Below, one piece after another: positions 41,429 to 48,788 of a stretch of 64,000 nt of DNA. Both the position numbers and the translations under genes were made by a program. Position 1 is the stretch's first letter. Each line of letters starts with the position of its first letter. Location: contig OZ260072.1 of NCBI GenBank assembly GCA_965284315.1, positions 1,550,001 through 1,614,000 of the forward strand, in the 5' to 3' direction. This DNA is from PCRC01 sp017848435. Lineage in GTDB: Bacteria; Pseudomonadota; Gammaproteobacteria; Burkholderiales; Burkholderiaceae_C. The notes beneath the pieces were generated by a model that worked only from the letters and a program-made list of their open reading frames with translations, was not told the DNA's origin and did not search any database.

Positions 41429-43612
41429 TCAGAACGACAGCTTGGCGCTGACGCGCACTGTGCGGGGTGCTGCCGGGTGAATGTGCAGGCGGCTGGCGGT
41501 CACGCCGTCCTGAAACGCTGGCTCGCCGGGCAGGCGCGACGCATAGGCGTATTCGATGTCGTTGACCTGTCGGTCAAACAGGTTGAACACGTCGAGCTGA
41601 AGCTCCAGTGCGCGCGAGGCACGCCAGCCCAGCCGGGCGTTGGCCTGGGTGTTGCTGCTGCCCTTGATGCTGTTGTCTTCAATCAGCGCCTGGCCACCGA
41701 AATGGCGCACCCGTAGGCCGGCGGTCCACGGGCCTTGCTGCCAGGTGGCGCCGATCGATGCCACGCGCTTCACCGAGCCGGGAATCAGGTTGCCGGCCGG
41801 GTCGTTGTCGGCAAAGCGGGCGCGGGACAGCGCCACATCGGCGTCGATTTCCCATTGCCGGCTTGGCCGCCAGTTGGCGGCAAATTCCAGCCCTTTGCGG
41901 CGCGATGGCCGCGACGCCTCGGTGCTGCCGGCATCGCCGACAAACAGCAGCTCTGAATCGATGTTCAAGGCCCACAAGGCGCTGGTCAGCGTGAGCTGGG
42001 GTGTGGCTTTCCAGCGCGCGCCGATTTCGTAGCCTTCGGCGCGCACCAGCAGGTTGGCGCGGGCGGCGGCTTGTGACGGGTCGGTCGGGTCAACGCGGAT
42101 CACCGCGCCGCGTGCATCGTTGCTGTGAAAGCCCCGCCCCCAGTTGGCGTGCAGATCCAGCTGCGGCGACGCGAGGTAGGTCAGGCTGACTTTGGGGCTG
42201 GCAATGTGGGCGTTGGCACTGCCGCTGTTGATGGGCAGGCTGCTGCTCACGTCCACATCGCGGCGGTCCAGCCGCAGCCCGAGCTGGCTGCGCCAGCGTT
42301 CCGACCATTGCAGGTCGGCCTGGCCCCAAAGCCCGAGCGCATGGATGCGCACCGCGTCGGATCGGGTGGTGGCGATGCGGTTGCGTTGAAAGGTGTCGTG
42401 CAGGCCGACTTCGCCAATCCGGTCGTGCCGGTAGTCGGCGCCCACGCGCAGTGTCAGGTCGCGCTCGCCCCAGCGGGTGCGCCAGCGCTGTGAGCCGCCC
42501 AGGCCGAGCGTGGTGCGTTGGTCCACCTGCTCGAACTGGTCAAGGTTGGTGGCGGTGTTGCATTCTGCGGGCAACGGCATCGATGGGTCGTCACAGCCCC
42601 GGGTGGCGTAGCTGAAGTTGGAAAAAAGTTGCAAGCGGGAACGCACCGCGTAGCCATACAGCGCGCTTTGGCGGTCGCCGTCGGTGCGAATCCAGTTGGC
42701 ATTCAGCGCCAGCCGCGACGAATCGCCACCATCGCTGGGATCGAGCGAGCCAAAACGACCCACCAGGCCAGTGTCCACCGCAGCTTGCGGAATCTGGTCG
42801 GTGGAGGTCCAGCGGCTGGTGTAACCGGTCAGGCCCAGGTTGAAGCCGTTGTTGGCGGTGCCCTGGCTCCATTTCAGCAGCGCGTTGGTGCGCCGCAGCC
42901 GCTCCGGCACCAGCCAGGGCCCGTCGTTCTTGCCATGTTCCAGCGCGTACAGCCATTCGCCGCTGCCTGCAGCGTGTGAACCGACTGCCACCACCCGCCG
43001 AAAACCGTCTTGGCCCAGTTCGATCTTGCCAAACGGTGCATCGACCTTGCGCAGCAGCGTGATGCGGGCGCTGCCGGCGGCGGAGAAGTCGCCTTCTTCG
43101 GCATGGTACGGCCCCTTGCGGTAGTAGACCGAATCGATCAGCTCGGGAATCACGAAGTTCAGGTCGGTGTAGCCGTGGCCATGGCCATGGGTCGGCTGGT
43201 TCACGGGCACGCCATCGACAAAGGTGGCGAAGTCGGTGCCATGGTCGAGGTTGAAGCCGCGCAGGAAATATTGGTTGGCCTTGCCGCCACCCGAGTGCTG
43301 GGTGGCCACCAGGCCAGGCACCGTTTCCAGCACGTCACCGGCACGCAGCAGCGGCCGCGTTTCCAGCTGCTTGCGGGTGACCAAGCCTTCGCTGGCCGAA
43401 TCGGCCACGCCCTGCAGGTCGCCGCGGGTGCTTTGCACGGTGATGGGGTTGAGCGTTTTCTCTGGTGCAGTGCCCAGGTCGGGTGCCAGCCCCTGTGCCG
43501 ACAACGGCGCAACCCATGCCAGCAGACCCAACGCCATCAGCCCTGAAGCCAATTCACCCGGCCAGATCTGCAAAACACATTGATGCCGTATGCAGAAATC
43601 ATAATATTTCAT
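41429..43612 (-). CDS. TonB-dependent outer-membrane receptor
   Basis: A 727-residue TonB-dependent receptor. An unusual N-terminus (MKYYDFCIRHQCVLQIWPGE) precedes a signal-like hydrophobic stretch (LMALGLLAWVAPLSAQG). A plug domain with TonB-box-like LNPITVQSTR, GDVLETVPGLVATQHSGGG and YFLRGFNLDHGTDFATFVDG follows. The beta-barrel ends in RVSAKLSF. A His-rich loop, HGHGHGYTD, lies in the plug. The ligand is unknown; metal or siderophore uptake are candidates, and nickel would suit the hydrogenase but is not shown. The start lies about 40 bp from an IS66 terminus, so the original promoter and perhaps the first codons may have been replaced. Confidence 0.88.
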   Translation of the reverse strand: MKYYDFCIRHQCVLQIWPGELASGLMALGLLAWVAPLSAQGLAPDLGTAPEKTLNPITVQSTRGDLQGVADSASEGLVTRKQLETRPLLRAGDVLETVPGLVATQHSGGGKANQYFLRGFNLDHGTDFATFVDGVPVNQPTHGHGHGYTDLNFVIPELIDSVYYRKGPYHAEEGDFSAAGSARITLLRKVDAPFGKIELGQDGFRRVVAVGSHAAGSGEWLYALEHGKNDGPWLVPERLRRTNALLKWSQGTANNGFNLGLTGYTSRWTSTDQIPQAAVDTGLVGRFGSLDPSDGGDSSRLALNANWIRTDGDRQSALYGYAVRSRLQLFSNFSYATRGCDDPSMPLPAECNTATNLDQFEQVDQRTTLGLGGSQRWRTRWGERDLTLRVGADYRHDRIGEVGLHDTFQRNRIATTRSDAVRIHALGLWGQADLQWSERWRSQLGLRLDRRDVDVSSSLPINSGSANAHIASPKVSLTYLASPQLDLHANWGRGFHSNDARGAVIRVDPTDPSQAAARANLLVRAEGYEIGARWKATPQLTLTSALWALNIDSELLFVGDAGSTEASRPSRRKGLEFAANWRPSRQWEIDADVALSRARFADNDPAGNLIPGSVKRVASIGATWQQGPWTAGLRVRHFGGQALIEDNSIKGSSNTQANARLGWRASRALELQLDVFNLFDRQVNDIEYAYASRLPGEPAFQDGVTASRLHIHPAAPRTVRVSAKLSF

Positions 43613-43650
43613 AAGTGTGTCCGTATCTCAGTCTACTTGTGTGCTTGATT

Positions 43651-43806
43651 TTAAGCGCGCGGTGATCCCGTCTTGACGGACGCCGCTGTCGACACAGCTG
43701 TATGAGATTGGCGTTCAGCTAGCCGGCTGCCAGCGATGCGGCAGCAGATCGTCGACGCGACTGGCCGGCTGCGTAGGTAACCGCCGTCGGCCGTACTCAC
43801 GCTACT
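43651..43806 (-). mobile_element. IS66-family 3' end remnant
   Basis: On the minus strand the last codons of an IS66 tnpC are readable: RLPTQPASRVDDLLPHRWQP then AS and a stop. The sequence runs on to a terminus near 43651 where TAAGCGCGCGGTGATCCCG matches the IS66 inverted-repeat type. Upstream transposase sequence is gone by about 43806. It lies between the TonB receptor start and hipA. Confidence 0.75.
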
Positions 43807-43892
43807 TGACACCAAGCAGTCGCCAGGTTCTGGCGAAAAGTGCTGACACTAGGAGTTGCTCTACGAGGTACTGCAACGATGTTTCTCGCCAC

Positions 43893-45230
43893 CTAGCGCT
43901 GTCCCAATAGCGGCGAGCGACCGATCTTTTCAGCCTTTCGGTGCTTGATGGGAAGAGGGTCAGAAAATTTGGCTGCCGCTATTGGTGCCTCCAAGTTGGG
44001 GAGACTCCACGTCTTTTGAAGACGCAGACTGTTCATTCCATCGTTCCATGCATGCAGCATCCGCTTGCCCGTTTCGTAGAACGACGGGTATTGCTGGGTT
44101 GCTTCCACGACCTGTGGAGTGACCTGCACGATGGCCTCGCAGATTCGTTCGATGCGCCCAAGCGTTTGAGCTGGTGGCAAATTGCATCGCGTCTGCAGGA
44201 AGCGCTCTAGCGCTTTACCTGGCGTCCAGGTGGTTCTTCCCTCAACGGCCATACCCGGAGGGTTCTTTGCATAATCGTCGTAAACCGTGATGGTCAGCAT
44301 ATCGTAAACAGGCGCCAGTTCGATTTGCTCGCGCGAGCTGTAAAGCAAAGCGATATTTTTCGTGTGGCAATCCGCGTTGCGAAGCGCATAGGTCAACAGC
44401 AGCAAATCAGCGAGATTTGACAGCGCCGCGTTCTGCTGCTCAGGAACAGTGACCACGTCCTTGATGCGGGAAGCCACTCGCTCCCAAGTTGATTCGTACT
44501 TCTGCTCTGGGCGTAAGGTGAGCAAGCTGCACAAGTCCTCCATGCCCTTGCGTGTTGTTCCGTCCGGTTCGAAGTCGAACCGATGAACCACCAAGGCTTG
44601 GCTGTCATCAGAGACCTCCGTCACAGCTGTCGGAAATTCGGCTTGGCGTGACACCTCCATGCACAGATGCTCATTGAGAGCCACGCCCGGCAAACGCGCC
44701 GTTGTTCCCTTGATGATGTAGCGGTCTGTGGCTAACGTAGCTTTGCCATGCTCTCCCAGCGTGCTGGGCGAAAGAAACTTGGGTACCACACCGGATACGC
44801 CCGACGTTGCATGTTTGCGAACCAACTCAACGAAGGCCTCTTCGGAATTGTCCCCCCGCAGGATGCCGTTCAACTCAAACGCCACGGGAGGCTGCGCAGG
44901 GTCAGAACCTGGTGTCGCGACCTTGATGCGCCCAATGGCATTGCGGCCAACGACTGACAGCAAGTTCAAAGGAGATGCCCCGACATGCGGGCCGAGTTGC
45001 TCCTGAAGGATCGAAAGCAGGAAGCCTTCGGGTAGGTTCATCCGAAACAACGGATGGAGTTCCGGATAGACGTAAGACTCCGTGCGCACGGGCATCAGCA
45101 AAGAGACAAACTGCTCAGCCGGGACGTCCGGGTGATAGGTCATCACATGCCGAAAGCCGTCTGGCGACTCCAAAGTAGCCACTGGTTTGTCGTGAACGTA
45201 GACATACAGCTTCACAGGTCTCTGCTCCAT
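43893..45230 (-). CDS. hipA: HipA-family serine/threonine kinase toxin
   Basis: A 445-residue HipA-like kinase. The N-terminal couple-type domain is followed by a HipA_C kinase domain. Key motifs are the ATP-binding region TDRYIIKGTT, the catalytic loop LRNADCHTKNIALLY (Asp, His, Lys, Asn) and the metal-binding APVYDMLTITVY. HipA toxins phosphorylate glutamyl-tRNA synthetase or other targets and cause growth arrest or persistence. It overlaps hipB by 19 bp, with hipB first, the normal order. An IS66 remnant follows the 3' end, but the reading frame is intact. Confidence 0.9.
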   Translation of the reverse strand: MEQRPVKLYVYVHDKPVATLESPDGFRHVMTYHPDVPAEQFVSLLMPVRTESYVYPELHPLFRMNLPEGFLLSILQEQLGPHVGASPLNLLSVVGRNAIGRIKVATPGSDPAQPPVAFELNGILRGDNSEEAFVELVRKHATSGVSGVVPKFLSPSTLGEHGKATLATDRYIIKGTTARLPGVALNEHLCMEVSRQAEFPTAVTEVSDDSQALVVHRFDFEPDGTTRKGMEDLCSLLTLRPEQKYESTWERVASRIKDVVTVPEQQNAALSNLADLLLLTYALRNADCHTKNIALLYSSREQIELAPVYDMLTITVYDDYAKNPPGMAVEGRTTWTPGKALERFLQTRCNLPPAQTLGRIERICEAIVQVTPQVVEATQQYPSFYETGKRMLHAWNDGMNSLRLQKTWSLPNLEAPIAAAKFSDPLPIKHRKAEKIGRSPLLGQR

Positions 45231-45508
45231 CTCGGCTCCTTGCTCCCCACAGCTTCAAACTGCTGCCGTTCCGCCAAAGCATCGTCAAGGGTGAAGCTAA
45301 CGCTCTTGGGTTTAAACGCCAGCTCATACCCGAGGATCTCGAGAAGACGAAGCAATTTGCGAGAGCCAAACTCAGCGACGCCGCCGGTCTCAAAGCGGGC
45401 AATGGTTGACTGAGCGAGGCCACTGAGGTCGCCAAGCTGCTTCTGGGTGAAGCCGCGATCCCGCCTCAACTGCGCTACTGCTCGCCCTAACGATTGAAAG
45501 CTGTCCAT
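45212..45508 (-). CDS. hipB: HipB-type Xre antitoxin
   Basis: A 98-residue regulator with a single Xre HTH: LGRAVAQLRRDRGFTQKQLG, GLAQSTIARFETGGVAEFGS and LLRLLEILGYELAFKPK are typical of HipB. It should bind the HipA kinase and repress the operon through the repeated sites located directly upstream. The first site (45509-45524) touches the start codon. Confidence 0.9.
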   Translation of the reverse strand: MDSFQSLGRAVAQLRRDRGFTQKQLGDLSGLAQSTIARFETGGVAEFGSRKLLRLLEILGYELAFKPKSVSFTLDDALAERQQFEAVGSKEPRWSRDL

Positions 45509-45711
45509 ATGCCGTATTTGTCATTCATATTGAGCAACCTAAAGCCTCATTCTCGCAGGCGCAGTGACATCAATTGGAGAATTTATCATAACAAATACAG
45601 CATTATTTTCAAGGGATTTCAATAAGAATGTTGTATTTGTCATATTAAGAAATCCACTGCTGCTCGCAGACAGCCACTTAAACCCCAAGTTTGATAGCAA
45701 ATACAGCATTA
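45509..45711. promoter_or_regulatory. Four operator-like repeats upstream of hipBA
   Basis: Four copies of a motif near ATGCTGTATTTGTCAT lie within 200 bp upstream of hipB. Site A is ATGCCGTATTTGTCAT at 45509-45524. Site B is CAAATACAGCAT, reverse orientation, at 45592-45603. Site C is ATGTTGTATTTGTCAT at 45628-45643. Site D is GCAAATACAGCAT, reverse, at 45697-45709. Two are direct and two are inverted. The spacing and position just upstream of an Xre/HipB gene fit autoregulatory operators as in E. coli hipBA. The rest of the gap 45525-45766 is AT-rich promoter-like DNA without a gene. Confidence 0.7.
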
Positions 45712-45766
45712 CTTTGACGCTCGACTGATCAACGGTTAGCAGCCTCTTCGAAACCTAAGGTTCACT

Positions 45767-46012
45767 GTGATCGATTTGGATGTGCACTTGGGACACACCG
45801 ACGCTGCTGAGATGCAGCGCAAGTCCCAGTTGGCCGGCGAGATAGCCCGTGCAATCAAGGCGCGCCGTCTGATGCAGGAGGATGCGGCTACGCTGCTGGG
45901 AATCGATCAGTCCAATGTCTCGAGCATCTCGCGAGGCCAGTTCCGTGGGGTTGACGCCTGGAAGTCCCGGTTGAGGAGGTTGTCTGGCGCTGGGCTGATC
46001 TCTCCCAGGTAG
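45767..46012 (+). pseudogene. Xre/HigA-type antitoxin gene, 3' end replaced by IS3 sequence
   Basis: A GTG-started frame with a good HTH (SQLAGEIARAIKARRLMQED, then AATLLGIDQSNVSSISRGQF). It belongs to the small antitoxins opening IDLDVHLGHTDAAEM. From about 45945 the reading frame enters the truncated IS3-family transposase sequence, so the last 22 residues (VDAWKSRLRRLSG...) are foreign and the native C-terminus is lost. No cognate toxin gene is adjacent. The HTH itself looks intact. Confidence 0.75.
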
Positions 46013-46305
46013 GATCCGTACCGGCGCTTCTTGCGTGCTGGAACACTCAAGCCCTCCTGCTTCATGAGGCGCTGCACCACTTTTTCAGACAACTGCAGCT
46101 GGCACCTTCCCAGCGCGGCACGCATCCGGCGGTATCCGTAGCAGCGGTGGTTACCCTGAAACACGTCGGCGATGGCCACCCGGGCGTCGGCATATTTGTC
46201 GGGCCTTCGCAGGCCAGCACAGTGGTAGAAGTAAGAGCTGCGAGCCAGACCGAGTTCAGTCAGCAACTCTGCAAGCGCATAGGTGGGCTTCAGGGCGTCA
46301 ATCAC
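45945..46305 (-). pseudogene. IS3-family transposase orfB, N-terminal fragment
   Basis: About 120 codons of the orfB product. The HTH_21 domain is visible (ALKPTYALAELLTELGLARS, SYFYHCAGLRRPDKYADAR, NHRCYGYRRMRAALG, LMKQEGLSVPARKKRRYGSY). The sequence stops at NLLNRDFQASTP, just before the catalytic integrase core. It continues only as Xre-gene DNA read backwards. It would normally be made as an OrfAB fusion by frameshifting from orfA. Confidence 0.85.
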
Positions 46306-46324
46306 CAGGGTCTTCTCCCGACTC

Positions 46325-46744
46325 TCAGGAGCTGTGGGTCGACGCCCTGGCTTTTTTTAGGAGTTCATTGGCCTTCTTCAAGATGTCGTGTTCGAACTGG
46401 AGGCGGTGAATGCTGTGTTGGAGCGACTCGACTTGGCGCTGTAATTCGGCAGTGCCGGGATCGGGCGGTACATCGTTTCGACGTTGTTTCATGGATGCGG
46501 GTGTCTCGCGACCAAGGAGCTGATTTTTCCAGTTGTACAGCGTTGGCCGGCAGACCGCCAGCCTCTGGGCAACTTCTTGTGCACTGCTCTGCCGGGTGCA
46601 AAGGTCGATCACCGCTGCACTCCTAACCGCTTCGGGATGAATGATGTTGGGTGCTCGGCCCACCATGCGGTAGCGTACTTCGGGGTGCAACTCGTCGATC
46701 CATTGGGTGAGCAACTCCCGGCAGGGATATCCCAATGCCCGCAT
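46325..46744 (-). CDS. IS3-family transposase orfA
   Basis: A 139-residue OrfA with an N-terminal HTH (AVIDLCTRQSSAQEVAQRLA, VCRPTLYNWKNQLLG) and a C-terminal leucine-zipper-like helix (AELQRQVESLQHSIHRLQFE, HDILKKANELLKKA). At its 3' end the sequence CTAAAAAAGCC allows a -1 shift into orfB, giving ...LLKKPGRRPTAPESREKTLV. It is intact, but its partner is truncated, so it is probably non-functional for transposition. OrfA alone can still bind the element ends. Confidence 0.85.
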   Translation of the reverse strand: MRALGYPCRELLTQWIDELHPEVRYRMVGRAPNIIHPEAVRSAAVIDLCTRQSSAQEVAQRLAVCRPTLYNWKNQLLGRETPASMKQRRNDVPPDPGTAELQRQVESLQHSIHRLQFEHDILKKANELLKKARASTHSS

Positions 46745-46781
46745 AGTCGAAGAAATACAGCGGTCGTGATCGAGGTAATGT

Positions 46782-47140
46782 GTAAGCGGCCAAGCATCCC
46801 ACCTTGACGGCGGATCTCCGCAAGGTTGCTGCTCGCGAGGCTCGCCCGATCAGCCCGCCGACGTCCAGCGATGCGGCAGAAATTTGTCGATGCGGTGGTT
46901 CGGATGCTCGAACAGGCGCTCGAGCACGTCCTTCGGTTAAGCCCACGGGTCGTGGCCATTCAGCGCGCCAACTGACCAGGCTCATGACCATGGCCGCGCG
47001 CTGGCCGGCGAACTCGCTGCCGGCAAACAGCCACGCCTTGCGTCCCGTCGCCCAAGGACGCATCAGGTTCTCGATGTGGTTGTTGTCGATGGCCACATCG
47101 CCGTCGTACAGGAAGCGGCCTAGCGCCTCCGAAGAAGTTG
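46782..47140 (-). mobile_element. IS66-family 3' end remnant with frameshifted tnpC
   Basis: The terminus GTAAGCGGCCAAGCATCCC (46782-46800) is of the IS66 type. On the minus strand the C-terminal part of tnpC is readable as VAIDNNHIENLMRPWATGRK, AWLFAGSEFAGQRAAMVMSL and, in another frame, KDVLERLFEHPNHRIDKFLP then HRWTSAG and stop. A one-base change near 46968 shifts the frame and a TAA interrupts it (GHDPWA*). It is a decayed copy, distinct in sequence from the 43651 remnant. Confidence 0.85.
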
Positions 47141-47499
47141 GCGGTAATGCGCTGCACTACGACTGGGGCGGAATCGAAAATCGCCCACGCGGACGGTGCC
47201 AGCACTCGTTCTCACCAATTCGCCCAACCCTGGGTACACGCTGGGGTACACCGAGAACGTCGGTGACCGCCTGCCAGTCGACGCCGAGATTGCGCGCCAT
47301 CAGCGCTTTAAGCGGAATCGCGCCGAGACGGCGGCGGGCACCTCCCTGCTAAGCGCTGCTAAGCGCGTGGTGGCATGCCCTCGGGGAGGGCTCCCCGGAA
47401 AGGGCGCATCCATTCAGAAATGAATTTCGGCCAGTGAGCTTCCATCGATCGACAGCACGCCGAAAAGCCTTTCGGCCGATCTCACATTTTCTTGTTCCA
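47141..47499. other. Gene-free stretch upstream of the hydrogenase promoter
   Basis: Between the IS66 remnant and the hydrogenase control region I see no convincing gene. Short open frames exist on both strands but lack start signals or recognisable motifs. The minus-strand reading around 47200-47310 could be decayed coding sequence of unknown origin. The hairpin GCCTTTCGGCCGA-like sequence near 47468 and the AT-rich block from 47485 mark the beginning of the likely regulatory region, where the HoxA-binding site would be expected. Confidence 0.5.
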
Positions 47500-47512
47500 A
47501 AACAAACACTTG
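47500..47512 (+). promoter_or_regulatory. Candidate IHF site upstream of hoxK promoter
   Basis: AAACAAACACTTG matches the IHF consensus WATCAANNNNTTR with one mismatch. It lies about 65-77 bp before the predicted transcription start, the usual place for IHF bending between a distal activator site and a sigma-54 promoter. The site is inferred from consensus and position. Confidence 0.45.
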
Positions 47513-47551
47513 ACGTGCCCCTCTAGGGTATTCCCGCAGGGACCCAGGAGC

Positions 47552-47567
47552 TGGCACGTGACTTGCG
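47552..47567 (+). promoter_or_regulatory. Sigma-54 (-24/-12) promoter of the hydrogenase operon
   Basis: TGGCACGTGACTTGCG contains TGGCAC and TTGC with exactly 10 bases between the invariant GG (47553-47554) and GC (47565-47566). This is a consensus sigma-54 promoter, with transcription expected to start near 47578, some 90 bp before hoxK. The membrane-bound hydrogenase operon of Cupriavidus necator is likewise driven by RpoN and the activator HoxA. Both rpoN (25407) and hoxA (63447) are in this window. Confidence 0.92.
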
Positions 47568-47664
47568 AATAACGTGTCGCCAGGGGAGAAGCCAGGCGCC
47601 CTTCCCTTCGAGAGTTGAAGGAAGAAGGGCCGTACCGATCACAAGCAACTGGAGACAGCTCACG

Positions 47665-48759
47665 ATGGAAACGTTCTACGAGGTCATGCGCCGCCAAGGC
47701 ATATCGCGGCGCAGCTTTCTGAAGTACTGCTCGCTCACCGCGACTTCCTTGGGTCTCGGCCCAGCGTTCGTTCCGCAAATCGCACATGCGATGGAAAACA
47801 AGCCGCGCACTCCGGTGCTGTGGCTTCACGGCCTCGAGTGCACCTGCTGCTCCGAGTCGTTCATTCGCTCGGCGCATCCCCTGGCAAAAGACGTCGTGCT
47901 GTCCATGATCTCGCTGGACTACGACGACACGCTGATGGCCGCAGCGGGCCACCAGGCCGAAGCGATCCTCGAAGAGATCATGGTCAAGTACAAGGGCAAC
48001 TACATCCTTGCCGTGGAGGGCAACCCTCCGCTGAACCAGGACGGCATGAGTTGCATCATCGGCGGCAAGCCGTTCATCGAGCAGTTGAAGCACGTGGCCA
48101 AGGATGCCAAGGCCATCATCTCGTGGGGGTCCTGCGCCTCGTGGGGTTGCGTGCAGGCGGCCAAGCCGAACCCGACGCAAGCGACGCCAATTCACAAGGT
48201 CATTTTCGACAAGCCGATCATCAAGGTACCGGGCTGTCCGCCCATTGCCGAGGTGATGACCGGCGTGATCACCTACATGCTGACGTTCGACCGGATTCCC
48301 GAGCTCGATCGGCAGGGCCGCCCGAAGATGTTCTACAGCCAGCGCATTCACGACAAATGCTACCGCCGCCCGCACTTCGACGCCGGTCAGTTCGTCGAAC
48401 ACTTCGACGACGAGTCCGCTCGCAAGGGCTATTGCCTCTATAAGGTCGGCTGCAAAGGTCCGACCACTTACAACGCATGCTCCACAACGCGCTGGAACGA
48501 GGGCACAAGTTTCCCGATCCAGGCTGGTCACGGTTGCATCGGCTGCTCCGAAGACGGCTTCTGGGACAAGGGATCGTTCTATGACCGCCTGACCAACATC
48601 CACCAGTTCGGCATCGAGGCCAACGCCGACCAGGTCGGCGGCGTCGCCGCGGGCGTCGTGGGTGCGGCAGCGGTGGCCCATGCAGCGGTCTCGGCCATTC
48701 AGCGGGCCATGCACAAGACCGATGCCCAGAAGAGCGACTCCGCCGCCGGCGGCCGCTAA
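47665..48759 (+). CDS. hoxK: Membrane-bound [NiFe]-hydrogenase small subunit, oxygen-tolerant type
   Basis: A 364-residue small subunit with a Tat signal (RRSFLK at 15-20; cleavage after AHA, residue 42). Mature Cys17, Cys19 and Cys20 (LECTCCSE) and Cys115 and Cys120 (GSCASWGC) match the six-Cys proximal [4Fe-3S] cluster of group 1d O2-tolerant hydrogenases, including the two supernumerary cysteines (19 and 120). Medial and distal cluster ligands occur around HDKCYRRPHFD, KVGCKGPTTYNACS and GCIGCSEDGFWD. A C-terminal hydrophobic helix (VGGVAAGVVGAAAVAHAA) anchors it to the membrane. It passes electrons to HoxZ. ATG 47665 has GGAG upstream. Confidence 0.98.
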   Translation: METFYEVMRRQGISRRSFLKYCSLTATSLGLGPAFVPQIAHAMENKPRTPVLWLHGLECTCCSESFIRSAHPLAKDVVLSMISLDYDDTLMAAAGHQAEAILEEIMVKYKGNYILAVEGNPPLNQDGMSCIIGGKPFIEQLKHVAKDAKAIISWGSCASWGCVQAAKPNPTQATPIHKVIFDKPIIKVPGCPPIAEVMTGVITYMLTFDRIPELDRQGRPKMFYSQRIHDKCYRRPHFDAGQFVEHFDDESARKGYCLYKVGCKGPTTYNACSTTRWNEGTSFPIQAGHGCIGCSEDGFWDKGSFYDRLTNIHQFGIEANADQVGGVAAGVVGAAAVAHAAVSAIQRAMHKTDAQKSDSAAGGR

Positions 48760-48788
48760 GAGCAGCAACGAACAACTAGGAACGAGAA

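Larger units (their letters stand above)
45945..46760 (-). mobile_element. Truncated IS3-family insertion sequence
   Basis: The segment carries orfA complete and the 5' part of orfB on the minus strand, joined to an Xre gene at about 45945 and to an IS66 terminus near 46782. A run of A residues in AAAAAAG (about 46354-46360, minus strand) at the orfA/orfB boundary is the classic -1 frameshift signal of IS3 elements. The DDE catalytic region of orfB is absent, so the element cannot transpose on its own. Confidence 0.85.

Noticed and set aside
47196..47423. Small plus-strand frame upstream of hoxK
   Set aside because: No ribosome site, no motif and an unusual composition; more likely decayed or non-coding DNA before the hydrogenase promoter.
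33010..47660. CRISPR array or tRNA attachment site
   Set aside because: No regularly spaced direct repeats and no tRNA gene or tRNA-like sequence were seen at either end. The hipBA repeats are too few and too irregular for CRISPR.
47482..48768. Minus-strand frame of 428 codons across the hydrogenase promoter and hoxK
   Set aside because: It is antisense to a perfect hoxK and crosses a sigma-54 promoter; the composition is shadow-like.
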